A DNA stretch of 64,000 nt from NCBI RefSeq assembly GCF_004684905.1, contig NZ_SRJC01000003.1, forward strand, positions 124,001-188,000. The letters are read 5' to 3'. Within the stretch, counting starts at the first letter, position 1, and every line of letters starts with the position of its first letter. This DNA is from Halobacillus salinus (GTDB taxonomy: Bacteria; Bacillota; Bacilli; Bacillales; Halobacillaceae). The position numbers were made by a program, and so were the translations under genes. The notes beneath the pieces are model-generated. The model saw only the letters and a program-made list of their open reading frames with translations, had not been told where the DNA came from and searched no databases. This document shows, in pieces, positions 31,924-42,309 of the stretch.

Positions 31924-32745
31924 TTACATCGAGTCATGAAACTGAATGATAAACATAAATGCGAGCAGCGAGTGTGGCACCTGTTCGTTCCGGTTCCACT
32001 CCATTAAAGAGCCAGGTTTACTTTGAAATGACTCTGGCACCTCTGTATTAATGGCCCCTCGCTTCATGACAGCCCAAGCGTTGCCGTCTGCGTCCTTCAG
32101 TGTCATATGACCAATGAAGTGATCGCCTTCTGCCACCCACTTCTCTTGACTGTGTTCGATGTATTTATAAATCGTTTGTCCAGTCGTCCTATTTTTTGTA
32201 CGTGTCGTATAGGCAACATATTCACCTGACGCACGCTTCACATAGCTCCTCCACCCAAAGCCACCTTTTTTCTCGATTAAATAGACCGGCTTCTCCGATT
32301 GGTCGTACACCGTGAAATGGGCCGGACGTAACGCACTGTTCGAAGTCCATTGGCTCAGCTTCGTTAATACTTTGTGTGAAGCGTTCAACTGTTCAGAAAC
32401 ATGAGAATAGCTCTGCTCAGAAAAATCATATAAATCCGCTTCAAATTCGCTTGTCGTCTTCATCTGCAAGTACATCTTGCGTGGTAATGATTCTATAAAC
32501 CCACTCTCTTGGTCGACTCCCAGCTCAACCGGGCCCTTCCCCTTCAGCCAGTCCGAGTACCCTGCCCCTATCAAAGACATTCCCGTTCCAGCCAGCGTGA
32601 CAAAGAATATAAAATCGAAAATGGAATGGATGGAAAACTTCATAATCATGGCAGTAAGAAAAATTGCCGAACCCAATATCAAACAAATCCCCGTAATCAC
32701 TTGCTTCTTTCCATCATCCTGTTTCATCGCTTGAACACTTTCCAT
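31924..32745 (-). CDS. Uncharacterised two-helix membrane protein with tubby-like soluble domain
   Basis: A 273-residue protein with two membrane helices near the N-terminus (about residues 14-34 and 39-62) and a large soluble domain. Within it, the strand-rich PVYLIEKKGGFGWRSYVKR and WAVMKRGA stretches recall LURP-one/tubby-like beta barrels; this is a weak impression. The start is the ATG at 32745, since the upstream GTG overlaps its AGGAGGTG ribosome-binding site. It appears monocistronic. No function is assigned. Confidence 0.7.
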   Translation of the reverse strand: MESVQAMKQDDGKKQVITGICLILGSAIFLTAMIMKFSIHSIFDFIFFVTLAGTGMSLIGAGYSDWLKGKGPVELGVDQESGFIESLPRKMYLQMKTTSEFEADLYDFSEQSYSHVSEQLNASHKVLTKLSQWTSNSALRPAHFTVYDQSEKPVYLIEKKGGFGWRSYVKRASGEYVAYTTRTKNRTTGQTIYKYIEHSQEKWVAEGDHFIGHMTLKDADGNAWAVMKRGAINTEVPESFQSKPGSLMEWNRNEQVPHSLLAFMFIIQFHDSM

Positions 32746-32810
32746 CTTCCCTCTCACCTCCTACTCTCTATACGTACACTACACGAAAGATGTTTCAAAT
32801 TTTACCAACA

Positions 32811-32848
32811 CCAAAAAATAAAAAAGACCTCTTATTCTAGAAAGTCTT
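32811..32848 (-). terminator. Terminator-like hairpin with no evident upstream gene
   Basis: On the minus strand AAGAC...GTCTT closes an imperfect stem followed by TTTTTTATTTTTTGG. The nearest upstream gene on this strand (glpD) already ends at its own terminator, so this would stop read-through or a transcript arising in 32850-33175. Confidence 0.5.
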
Positions 32849-32904
32849 CAAAAATGTAGAACTTTACACAAAGATTGATTCTGTGATCTTCCTTTTTCCA
32901 AGCC

Positions 32905-32929
32905 TACTCCTCTATTGCAGAGAGGAGTA
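32905..32929. repeat. Isolated 9-bp inverted repeat
   Basis: TACTCCTCT / AGAGGAGTA with a 7-nt loop lies in the 430-bp gap between the membrane protein and glpD. No proper T tract follows it on the minus strand and only a delayed one (ATGTTTTTG) on the plus strand. The stretch 32758-33211 otherwise holds the structured element at 33010-33125 and no gene I can support. Confidence 0.5.
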
Positions 32930-33009
32930 AAATGTTTTTGCAGCTCTTTCTAAAGGTCAAACAATAGTATCTGGGAGTATAAGAGGTTCATACTTTTTAT
33001 AGTGAAGGG

Positions 33010-33125
33010 GTTGGAGAAACGATGAGACTCCTACGGGATAGTAGTACAGTCTGAGACCCCGCAACGACCGAAAGGGAGAGAGGAGGCTCAGCGGACGCCC
33101 GTGGAAAGCGAGTCGTTTCTCCAAC
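33010..33125 (+). repeat. Structured interspersed element, copy A
   Basis: A ~116-bp element closed by a 13-bp perfect inverted repeat (GTTGGAGAAACGA / TCGTTTCTCCAAC). The core carries GACTCCTACGGGAT, GAGACCCCG, GAGGAGGCTCAGCGGACG and GTGGAAAGCGAG. The same core, in the same order, occurs at 55518-55634 with a different closing stem. Similar sequences recur between genes of many Bacillaceae genomes as I recall; I cannot name an established family. It encodes no protein. Confidence 0.8.
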
Positions 33126-33174
33126 ACCGGAACTCTCTACAATGAAGAACCGACAGGGAAATTCAGTCAACAAG

Positions 33175-33205
33175 AAAAGGACCCTCTTAACTAGAGGGTC
33201 CTTTT
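33175..33205 (-). terminator. Terminator of glpD
   Basis: A 13-bp perfect stem (AAAAGGACCCTCT / AGAGGGTCCTTTT) with a 5-nt loop begins 7 bp after the glpD stop. Confidence 0.87.
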
Positions 33206-33211
33206 ACCGAA

Positions 33212-34879
33212 TTAAACGTATTCGATTGGATTCACTGCTTCCTTCATCAGTCTTTCTAATTCTTCCGTGTACTCACGCTTTTGCTCATCACTATAGTTCA
33301 ATTCTTTCGCCATATAATCGATGACTGCTTCTTTGTGATCACGAACGTACTGGATATTGAAGAATAGTGCAGCTGTACGACGGATGAAGAAATCTACCGG
33401 CTTATACGTAAGTTCATGCTCAAGTCCGTAAACGAGCTGAGCGAATACTACCGGATCGATGCCAGCTTCCTTCGCGTCGTCTTGACGGTTCTTATAGATA
33501 TCGAACACTTTATCGACGTTCGCACCATAAAGTTGCACGAGTTGAGTAGCCTTAGCTTCATCCATTCCCATCGCTGTTCCGATCTGAACGCGTTCAAGTT
33601 TGAATTTCTCGAATCCTTTCGATCCGCCTACTTCCCCGCCAGAGATCGGCATGTTCTTCGTTTCTGAGTCAGAATAACGAATACCGTACTCTTCCATGAT
33701 TTGATCTCGCACTAAATTCACTGCATGCTGGGACATTTTGCGGTAACCTGTCAGCTTACCGCCTGCCATGGAGATAAGGCCGGAATCAGATACGAAAATC
33801 TCGTCTTTTCTTGAGATTTCAGAAGGGTCTTTTCCTTCTTCATGGATCAATGGACGGACGCCAGCCCAGCTGGATTCCACCTCGTCAGCTGTCACTTCGA
33901 CAGTTGGGAACATCATATGAATCGCACCAAGGATATAGTCGCGGTCTTCTTCCGTCATTGTAGGGTGTGCGATTTCACTTTCGTATTTCGTATCCGTTGT
34001 ACCGACATACGTCTTGCCATCACGCGGGATAGCGAAGATCATACGGCCGTCTGGACTGTCGAAATAGATAGCCTGTTTAAGCGGGAACACACTTTGGTCG
34101 AATACAAGGTGAACACCTTTTGTCAGTTGAAGTGTCTTACCTTTTTTGGATCCGTCGATTTCTCTTAAATCGTCTACCCATGGTCCGCCGGCGTTGACAA
34201 TTTTCTTCGCTTTCACATGATACTGTTCACCAGATACGGTGTCTTCTACTTTTGCACCGACCAATTTACCGTGGTCGTTGTAGATGAAGTCGACCACTTT
34301 TGCATAGTTAGTGGATAGAGCACCGTATTCTACTGCCTTTTTCATAACGTCTAGAGTAAGGCGCGCATCATCAGTCTTATACTCCACATAGAAACCGGCA
34401 CCTTTCAAGCCGTCACGCTTCACAAGCGGTTCACGCTCAATTGCCTCTTCTGGAGAAAACATCGTTCTTCTTTCTGATTTCTTGACACCAGCCAGATAGT
34501 CATAGACGCGCAAACCGACGTTTGTAGAAAGAGGGCCGAAGTTACCGCCTTCGTGGAACGGAAGCATCATCCATTCAGGTGTTGTAACGTGAGGACCGTT
34601 CTCATATACGATTTCACGCTCTTTCCCTACTTCTGCTACCATTTTCACTTCGAATTGTTTCAAGTAACGCAGTCCACCGTGAACAAGCTTGGTGGAACGA
34701 CTAGATGTACCAGCTGCGTAATCCTGCATTTCCACAACTGCCGTCTTCATTCCTCGGCTCGCTGCATCCAATGCAATACCGGAACCAGTGATACCTCCAC
34801 CGATTACCAACACGTCCCACTCTTCTTGAGTGAGCTTTTCAAAATGTTGTTTGCGATCGTAGCTAGAAAATTGTTTCAT
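33212..34879 (-). CDS. glpD: Aerobic glycerol-3-phosphate dehydrogenase
   Basis: A membrane-associated FAD enzyme that oxidises glycerol-3-phosphate to dihydroxyacetone phosphate and passes electrons to the quinone pool. The 555-residue protein has the FAD motif VLVIGGGITGSGIALDAA, the STKLVHGGLRYL signature, and SMAGGKLTGYRKMS near the C-terminal half. The ATG at 34879 follows GGAGAG; the longer frame upstream runs through the leader terminator and is rejected. Expression should depend on antitermination at 34973-35030. Confidence 0.96.
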   Translation of the reverse strand: MKQFSSYDRKQHFEKLTQEEWDVLVIGGGITGSGIALDAASRGMKTAVVEMQDYAAGTSSRSTKLVHGGLRYLKQFEVKMVAEVGKEREIVYENGPHVTTPEWMMLPFHEGGNFGPLSTNVGLRVYDYLAGVKKSERRTMFSPEEAIEREPLVKRDGLKGAGFYVEYKTDDARLTLDVMKKAVEYGALSTNYAKVVDFIYNDHGKLVGAKVEDTVSGEQYHVKAKKIVNAGGPWVDDLREIDGSKKGKTLQLTKGVHLVFDQSVFPLKQAIYFDSPDGRMIFAIPRDGKTYVGTTDTKYESEIAHPTMTEEDRDYILGAIHMMFPTVEVTADEVESSWAGVRPLIHEEGKDPSEISRKDEIFVSDSGLISMAGGKLTGYRKMSQHAVNLVRDQIMEEYGIRYSDSETKNMPISGGEVGGSKGFEKFKLERVQIGTAMGMDEAKATQLVQLYGANVDKVFDIYKNRQDDAKEAGIDPVVFAQLVYGLEHELTYKPVDFFIRRTAALFFNIQYVRDHKEAVIDYMAKELNYSDEQKREYTEELERLMKEAVNPIEYV

Positions 34880-34972
34880 CTTATATCTCTCCTTCGTAAT
34901 TTCCGATGGTCTAATACGTTTATTCCCATTATTCCGCACAAGTATGTGCCCAAATGTTTTTTCATGGAGAAA

Positions 34973-35030
34973 TAAAAAAAAGAGACTACGATACACTTCA
35001 TGCGTGAAAGCATAAAGGTTCGCAGTCTCT
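34973..35030 (-). promoter_or_regulatory. glpD leader terminator, likely GlpP antitermination site
   Basis: On the minus strand a bipartite hairpin, outer AGAGACTGCGA / TCGTAGTCTCT and inner CTTTATGC / GCATGAAG, is followed by eight T residues. It lies between a strong promoter and the glpD start, where B. subtilis has a terminator overcome by GlpP with glycerol-3-phosphate. Confidence 0.8.
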
Positions 35031-35062
35031 CCTTATCTCCGACCAAATATTAACTTGAGTTC

Positions 35063-35090
35063 ATTATATCACTCTTTGGTTGAATGTCAA
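35063..35090 (-). promoter_or_regulatory. glpD promoter
   Basis: Consensus hexamers on the minus strand: TTGACA (35085-35090) and TATAAT (35063-35068), 16 bp apart. It begins 5 bp beyond the glpK stop, and no glpK terminator is visible before it. Confidence 0.85.
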
Positions 35091-35094
35091 AAGG

Positions 35095-37408
<2,314 letters not shown>

Positions 37409-37445
37409 GTGGTGAGGAACCCCTTTCCTATCCGGATCGAGTAGT

Positions 37446-37480
37446 ACGAAAAAAGCCACACAGTCTTAAGCTGTGTGGCT
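37446..37480 (-). promoter_or_regulatory. glpF leader terminator, likely GlpP antitermination site
   Basis: On the minus strand AGCCACACAG / CTGTGTGGCT forms a 10-bp perfect stem with a 7-nt loop followed by TTTTTTCG. It lies 41 bp after the glpP stop and 37 bp before glpF, so it either ends the hprK-glpP operon or acts as the regulated leader terminator of glpFK, or both. Confidence 0.72.
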
Positions 37481-37520
37481 TCTGCTTCCCTTCACGAAAA
37501 CCGTGTATGTAGCATCGGCT

Positions 37521-38066
37521 TTAGAATGGCCATAATTCTGAACGTGAAGTGGTAATGGCAGAAGCCCCGGAATCTAGTGCCTGAGACACCTCTTCTGGTT
37601 TTCTGACTAAGCCACCTGCAATGACAGGGACGCCAACTCGATCCTTAATCTCAGTTATCATACCCGGCAATACGCCTGGCAAAACTTCCACAAAGTCCGG
37701 TTGGGTCTTCTGAATAATGCTCACGTTGTGTTCTACGGCTTGGCTGTCGATTAGAAAAAGACGTTGAATAGATAGGATTTGGTGTTTCTTCGCGCGCTTG
37801 ATCACATGGGCTCGAGTCGAAATGATACCGTCCGGCTTCACTTCCTGACCGATATATTCCATCCCGTACTCATCGGCCTTAAGCCCTTGAACCAGGTCGA
37901 TATGGATCCATACTTTCTTTCCTGCCTTCTGCCCGACTTTCACTAACTTCCGAATCAGACCTAAACGGCTTTCTAGAAGGATGATATATTCTGTATCTCT
38001 ATCAAGAAGCGTTTCAAAGTCTTTCACTGATTTGACAGCAGGTAATATGGTTTGGTTCAGCTCCAT
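37521..38066 (-). CDS. glpP: Glycerol uptake operon antiterminator GlpP
   Basis: A 181-residue TIM-barrel RNA-binding regulator; with glycerol-3-phosphate bound it prevents termination in the leaders of glpFK and glpD. Family features include KVWIHIDLVQGLKADEYG, GIISTRAHVIKRAKK, VEVLPGVLPGMI and VPVIAGGLVRKPEEV. It overlaps the upstream acyltransferase gene by 10 bp, placing it at the end of the hprK operon rather than alone. Confidence 0.94.
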   Translation of the reverse strand: MELNQTILPAVKSVKDFETLLDRDTEYIILLESRLGLIRKLVKVGQKAGKKVWIHIDLVQGLKADEYGMEYIGQEVKPDGIISTRAHVIKRAKKHQILSIQRLFLIDSQAVEHNVSIIQKTQPDFVEVLPGVLPGMITEIKDRVGVPVIAGGLVRKPEEVSQALDSGASAITTSRSELWPF

Positions 38067-38587
38067 ACATCGCCCTCCTCTTGTTTAGACCGCTGTTCCA
38101 TCTCCTCTTTCGTGTAGATGATCTTCATCGGATTCCCACCAGCAAAAACGCCAGGAGGAACGTCTTTATGAACAAGCGTTCCAGCAGAAACAATGGCACC
38201 ATCCCCGATGTTCACACCAGGCAGAATCGTCGTGTTCGCACCGATCATCACTTCATCCCCGATCGAGACATCCCCTAATCGGTATTCTTTGATCAAGTAC
38301 TCGTGGGCGAGGATCGTGGTATTGTATCCGATTACTGTGTTGCGCCCCACCTGAATGCGTTCCGGGAACATAATATCGAGCATGACCATCAAGGCGAATG
38401 CCGTTTGGTCCCCGACCTTCATCCGCAAAAACGTACGGTACATCCAATTTTTCATTTTCAAAAAAGGAGTATAGCGGGCAAGTTGGATGACAAGGAAGTT
38501 CTTCATCACTTTCACAAAAGGCACAGTCTTATAAATGTGCCAGAGCGAATTGGCCCCTTTGACGGGATAACGCTCCGTATTTCTCAT
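38057..38587 (-). CDS. Left-handed beta-helix acyltransferase (YvoF-like)
   Basis: A 176-residue hexapeptide-repeat transferase: repeats begin near residue 75 (IQVGRNTVIGYNTTILAHEY) and continue through IGDEVMIGANTTILPGVNIG and GAIVSAGTLVHKDVPPGVFAGGNP, the usual C-terminal coil. Acyl acceptor and donor are unknown. It lies 4 bp after ppaX, matching yvoF in B. subtilis. Confidence 0.87.
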   Translation of the reverse strand: MRNTERYPVKGANSLWHIYKTVPFVKVMKNFLVIQLARYTPFLKMKNWMYRTFLRMKVGDQTAFALMVMLDIMFPERIQVGRNTVIGYNTTILAHEYLIKEYRLGDVSIGDEVMIGANTTILPGVNIGDGAIVSAGTLVHKDVPPGVFAGGNPMKIIYTKEEMEQRSKQEEGDVWS

Positions 38588-38591
38588 GGTC

Positions 38592-39230
38592 TCATCTCCC
38601 TGTGATTTTGAGAAGATCGCTCATGTGCTCAAGCATATAATCCGGTTGCAGACGCTCCAGCACTTCTCGGCCTTTCACCGTCCAAGCAACGCCAGCGGTT
38701 TCTGTTCCCGCGTTTTCTCCTGCTTCGATATCATGAGTGTTATCTCCCACCATCATCGCCTCTTCAGGTGTCGAGTCCAACAAAGAAAGGGCCGTCTGGA
38801 TCGGTTCAGGATGAGGTTTTGCATGAGTGACATCATCTAACGTGACAACTGTTTCAAACATCCCGTCCAAATCGGTCCATTCAAGTCCCATATTGACCGT
38901 GTGGCGCATCTTCGTCGTGACGATTCCAAGCTTGTAACCATCAGACTTCAACTGACGAATGGTATCCACCACACCATCATACGCTTTGACATACTCGTTA
39001 TGGTGTTCGACATTATGCTTCCGGTAGGTCTCCACCATTTCTTCCACATGGTCTTTGTTGATCTTGCTCAAACTCTCTTTAAGCGGAGGCCCGATAAAGT
39101 CGAGAATCTCTTCGCGCGTGTAATCTCGATCGCTATACTGCTCGATTGTATGTTGAAATGAAGCGATGATTAATTCGTTTGTATCAATTAATGTTCCGTC
39201 TAAATCAAAGAGAATGGTACGAATGCTCAT
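38592..39230 (-). CDS. ppaX: Pyrophosphatase PpaX (HAD family)
   Basis: PpaX hydrolyses the pyrophosphate released when HPrK/P dephosphorylates P-Ser-HPr by phosphorolysis. The 212-residue protein has HAD motif I TILFDLDGTLIDTNEL, motif II LGIVTTKM and motifs III-IV THAKPHPEP and MVGDNTHDIEAG. It overlaps yvoD by 26 bp and belongs to the hprK operon, supporting this role rather than phosphoglycolate phosphatase. Confidence 0.92.
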   Translation of the reverse strand: MSIRTILFDLDGTLIDTNELIIASFQHTIEQYSDRDYTREEILDFIGPPLKESLSKINKDHVEEMVETYRKHNVEHHNEYVKAYDGVVDTIRQLKSDGYKLGIVTTKMRHTVNMGLEWTDLDGMFETVVTLDDVTHAKPHPEPIQTALSLLDSTPEEAMMVGDNTHDIEAGENAGTETAGVAWTVKGREVLERLQPDYMLEHMSDLLKITGR

Positions 39231-40158
39231 TGGTGACTTCCTTTCTATGTTGAAATTTGTTCCATATGAATCCGACAGTGGCAGTTAAGACGATGGCCGT
39301 CACCAAACGGATCGCTAACAATGGCCAAACAGGTATGCCAAGCGGAATGAAAATCAGTGTATCTTCCACGACTGCGTGGCAGGAAACGAGAAAGAGAATC
39401 GCCAAGTACATATCTTTTCTCGATACTCCGTCCTCTTCTACAGCCTGGATCATGAGACCGGCACCATACGCTAAGCCGATCGTGAGACCAGCTACCAACG
39501 TCATCGATGTGTTCCGCTCCATTCCGAGGAACCTCGTCGCCGGTGCCACCCACTTAGAGAAAAGGTCCAACCAGCCTTTTTCACGAAGATATTGCATTAC
39601 GATCATCAATGGTATGACAATCAGAGCGAGTTGGATGACCGCCATAAGTGCTGTCTGAAGGGCATGTGTAATGATATCGAACCACCCGTTTGGATTTGCG
39701 ACCTTCTCTGGTGCAAACCCGTATTGGGCAATTTCATTACCGCCTTTCCAGAACAAATTAATAAGAAACGCCGAAACTAAGGCGAGAGTCAATCGCACTC
39801 CAGCTACAAACCACCAACTCACTCCCACCCGTTTCGCGACGGTCGATTCAATCAACAAGTTGTGGGAGAACGACATCATGATGGCCAAAATAAATACCTC
39901 TTTGACGGTAAAGTCGAACGTGAGAATGGCTGCAATCCCGGCATATAAGTTGAGAAAATTCCCGATAACGAGCGGAACGGTAGCTTCACCGGAAAGACCG
40001 ATCCAGCTCATCACAGGTTCCAACCATTCCATTACAAAAGATAGAAAAGGGGTGAATTGAAGGATCGTCACGATCAGTGTGACAGGGAAGATCACTTTCC
40101 CTAACGTCCATGTCAAATCAAGTCCCTTCTTCCCTCCTCTTAGTATGATCCCTTTCAT
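39205..40158 (-). CDS. Nucleoside-recognition (Gate) domain membrane protein, YvoD-like
   Basis: A 317-residue integral membrane protein with about eight hydrophobic helices and two gate-like repeats (GEATVPLVIGNFLNLYAGIA; TSMTLVAGLTIGLAYGAGLM). Gate-domain proteins resemble part of nucleoside and spore-maturation transporters; the substrate is unknown. It sits between lgt and ppaX, as yvoD does in B. subtilis. Confidence 0.87.
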   Translation of the reverse strand: MKGIILRGGKKGLDLTWTLGKVIFPVTLIVTILQFTPFLSFVMEWLEPVMSWIGLSGEATVPLVIGNFLNLYAGIAAILTFDFTVKEVFILAIMMSFSHNLLIESTVAKRVGVSWWFVAGVRLTLALVSAFLINLFWKGGNEIAQYGFAPEKVANPNGWFDIITHALQTALMAVIQLALIVIPLMIVMQYLREKGWLDLFSKWVAPATRFLGMERNTSMTLVAGLTIGLAYGAGLMIQAVEEDGVSRKDMYLAILFLVSCHAVVEDTLIFIPLGIPVWPLLAIRLVTAIVLTATVGFIWNKFQHRKEVTNEHSYHSL

Positions 40159-40172
40159 GATGATATTCTCCT

Positions 40173-41009
40173 CTATTTCACTTTCTTCCCGTTATAGTAA
40201 CGATCCGCATATCCTGCCTTACGACGATAGTACATCACAGCTAATGACAGTACGACGAGTATGATTGAAATGAACTGCGCTGTACGGATTTCACCGAACA
40301 AGTACAGGCTGTCTGTACGCATGCCTTCAATGAAGAAGCGTCCGACAGAATACCAGATGACATAGCTTAAGAATACATCGCCTCGACGAGGATTGAACTT
40401 GTGACGCAATACTAGCAATAGTACAAATCCTAAGATGTTCCACACCGATTCATATAGGAAGGTCGGATGGTACATCGTCCCACCGATACACATTTGTCGG
40501 TTGATGAATTCCGGTAAGTATTGCATGTAGTTGTTATAGAATGCTTCCGAAACAGGACCACCATGCGCTTCCTGGTTCATGAAGTTCCCCCAGCGTCCGA
40601 TGGCTTGACCAAGAATGATACTTGGCGCCGCGATATCGGCGATCTGCCAGAAGGAGATGTTGCGGACTTTTGTATAAATGTAGGCCGTCAATACGGATCC
40701 GATCAAGGCACCATGAATGGCGATACCTCCTTGCCATACAGCAAACACATCCCACCATGGACCTTCTCCAATGTAACGATCCCACTCGAAAATGACGTAG
40801 TACAAGCGTGCGCAAATGATTGCAGCAGGAATCGCGTAAACTACGATATCTATCATATAATCCTTTTTCAGCCCGAGTCTTTCCGTTTCCTTCGTTGCAA
40901 TCAGCAACCCGAGAAAAGCACCAGTCGCAATGATCAGTCCATACCAATAGATAGATATGGGACCTAACTGTAGGAATACCCGGTCTAAGGCTTCCGTTGA
41001 ACAGGACAT
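40173..41009 (-). CDS. lgt: Prolipoprotein diacylglyceryl transferase
   Basis: Lgt moves a diacylglyceryl group from phosphatidylglycerol to the lipobox Cys of prelipoproteins, the first step of lipoprotein maturation at the membrane. The 278-residue protein has about seven helices and the signature [14 protein letters not shown] with the essential Arg and Asn, plus the early [12 protein letters not shown]. It follows hprK by 15 bp. Confidence 0.96.
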   Translation of the reverse strand: MSCSTEALDRVFLQLGPISIYWYGLIIATGAFLGLLIATKETERLGLKKDYMIDIVVYAIPAAIICARLYYVIFEWDRYIGEGPWWDVFAVWQGGIAIHGALIGSVLTAYIYTKVRNISFWQIADIAAPSIILGQAIGRWGNFMNQEAHGGPVSEAFYNNYMQYLPEFINRQMCIGGTMYHPTFLYESVWNILGFVLLLVLRHKFNPRRGDVFLSYVIWYSVGRFFIEGMRTDSLYLFGEIRTAQFISIILVVLSLAVMYYRRKAGYADRYYNGKKVK

Positions 41010-41024
41010 CGATTTGTCCCTCCT

Positions 41025-41957
41025 TTACGTGTTCTGTTGATCTTGATCGATCACTTTCGTTAGTCGTTCTGAGAATTCTTCTGCAGCATTTACTCCCATA
41101 CGCTTCAGACGGAAGTTCATCGCCGCCACTTCGATGATGACAGCTAGGTTACGTCCTGGTCGTACTGGAATCGTAGCTTGAGGAACATCTACATCCATGA
41201 TCTTCATCGTTTCTTCTTCAAGTCCTAAGCGGTCATACTGCTTGTTTTTCTCCCACAGTTCAAGGTTGATGACAAGCGTAATCCGTTTATAACTACGAAC
41301 CGCTCCAGCACCGAACAGCGTCATCACATTGATGATCCCTAGTCCACGAATCTCAAGCAAGTGCTCGATTAAAGGCGGGCTGTTCCCGATCAATGTATCA
41401 TAATCCTCTTGGCGGATTTCAACACTGTCATCCGCTACGAGACGGTGACCACGCTTCACAAGTTCAAGCGCCGTTTCACTCTTACCGACGCCACTTTGAC
41501 CGGTGATCAACACACCGATACCGTATATATCGACAAGTACACCGTGAATCGCTGTGAAAGGTGCGAATTTCGTCTCTAAAAAGTTCGTCAGACGGCTGAT
41601 GACGCGCGTCGTCTTATAAGGCGACAACATCAACGGCACACCGGCATCTCTTGCTGCTTCCCGCAATTCAGTAGGAATATCCATGCCACGGGTAATCACA
41701 ATGCCCGGCGTCACATCTGTACACAACTTAGCCGCGCGATCTTCCCGATCTTCCTTCCCAAGCTCATTGAAATAAGACATCTCCGTTTTCCCAAGCAGCT
41801 GCAAGCGCTCCTTCGGGTAAAACTTGAAGTAACCGGTCATTTCTACACCTGGTCTTGAAATATCACTTGTATGTATTTCACGGTGAATACCATCCTCACC
41901 AGCTACTAGTTCTAATGCGAATTGTTCAAGTAAATCTTCCGTTCGGACCTTACTCAT
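41025..41957 (-). CDS. hprK: HPr kinase/phosphorylase
   Basis: HPrK/P phosphorylates Ser46 of HPr and Crh when fructose-1,6-bisphosphate and ATP are high, and removes the phosphate by phosphorolysis when phosphate is high. The 310-residue protein has an N-terminal domain (1-130) and a C-terminal kinase with P-loop [19 protein letters not shown] and the signature [15 protein letters not shown]. The start at 41957 follows AAGGAGG by 8 bp; a longer frame is rejected. It heads the hprK-lgt-yvoD-ppaX-yvoF-glpP run. Confidence 0.96.
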   Translation of the reverse strand: MSKVRTEDLLEQFALELVAGEDGIHREIHTSDISRPGVEMTGYFKFYPKERLQLLGKTEMSYFNELGKEDREDRAAKLCTDVTPGIVITRGMDIPTELREAARDAGVPLMLSPYKTTRVISRLTNFLETKFAPFTAIHGVLVDIYGIGVLITGQSGVGKSETALELVKRGHRLVADDSVEIRQEDYDTLIGNSPPLIEHLLEIRGLGIINVMTLFGAGAVRSYKRITLVINLELWEKNKQYDRLGLEEETMKIMDVDVPQATIPVRPGRNLAVIIEVAAMNFRLKRMGVNAAEEFSERLTKVIDQDQQNT

Positions 41958-41996
41958 CCTGTTTGCCTCCTTGATATTCGTCAATCACTAGCCCCT

Positions 41997-42005
41997 ATTG
42001 TAGCA
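41997..42005 (-). promoter_or_regulatory. Extended -10 promoter of the hprK operon
   Basis: On the minus strand TGCTACAAT is an extended -10 (hexamer 41997-42002), about 40 bp before the hprK start. I see no good -35 at the usual distance. Confidence 0.45.
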
Positions 42006-42054
42006 CATTTTCCAAATCGAACTCGCTTGTAAAATTCAAAAATCTTCTGGAATG

Positions 42055-42090
42055 CAAAAAAGGTCGAATAAACAATGTTTACTCGACCTT
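42055..42090 (-). terminator. Terminator downstream of the yvlB-yvlD repeat-bearing transcript
   Basis: On the minus strand AAGGTCGAGTAAAC / GTTTATTCGACCTT forms a 14-bp stem (one G-U pair) with a 3-nt loop followed by TTTTTTGC. It lies 220 bp after yvlD, beyond the 52-bp repeat array, so the array should be part of the transcript. Confidence 0.85.
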
Positions 42091-42110
42091 GGGTAATCAA
42101 TTATATCTTC

Positions 42111-42309
42111 CTTTTTCACGTACATCCCTACTCAAAATGGCAGAGAGAGGTCGTTTAGCTGCCCTTTTGGACGAGACGCGCCAGTGAAATGGCCAAGAGC
42201 AAGGCTCTCTCTGCCCTGATGAAGGGAAACCATTCGAGAAAAGGCAGAGAGCGACTCCCTAGCTGCCATTATATTTATAATCTCTTCGCAAAAGGGCAGA
42301 TAGAAATTA
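42111..42309 (-). repeat. 52-bp-period degenerate tandem repeat, array A
   Basis: Reading the minus strand, GGCAG anchors fall at 42267, 42215 and 42163 and a related GGAAG at 42111: exactly 52 bp apart each time. Each unit begins with a 25-nt imperfect dyad (GGCAG...CTGCC, or GGCAG...TGGCC in the second) and is followed by TTTT- or ATTT-rich sequence. A partial unit precedes, starting right after yvlD. The same unit and period make up 60878-61284. It is non-coding. Confidence 0.85.

Noticed and set aside
33010-33125. Insertion-sequence remnant or MITE as a firm call for the structured element
   Set aside because: No target-site duplication is visible, and the inverted ends differ between the two copies, unlike transposon termini.
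34880-34996. 39-residue N-terminal extension of glpD
   Set aside because: It begins within the leader terminator region and lacks a ribosome-binding site, while the ATG at 34879 has one.
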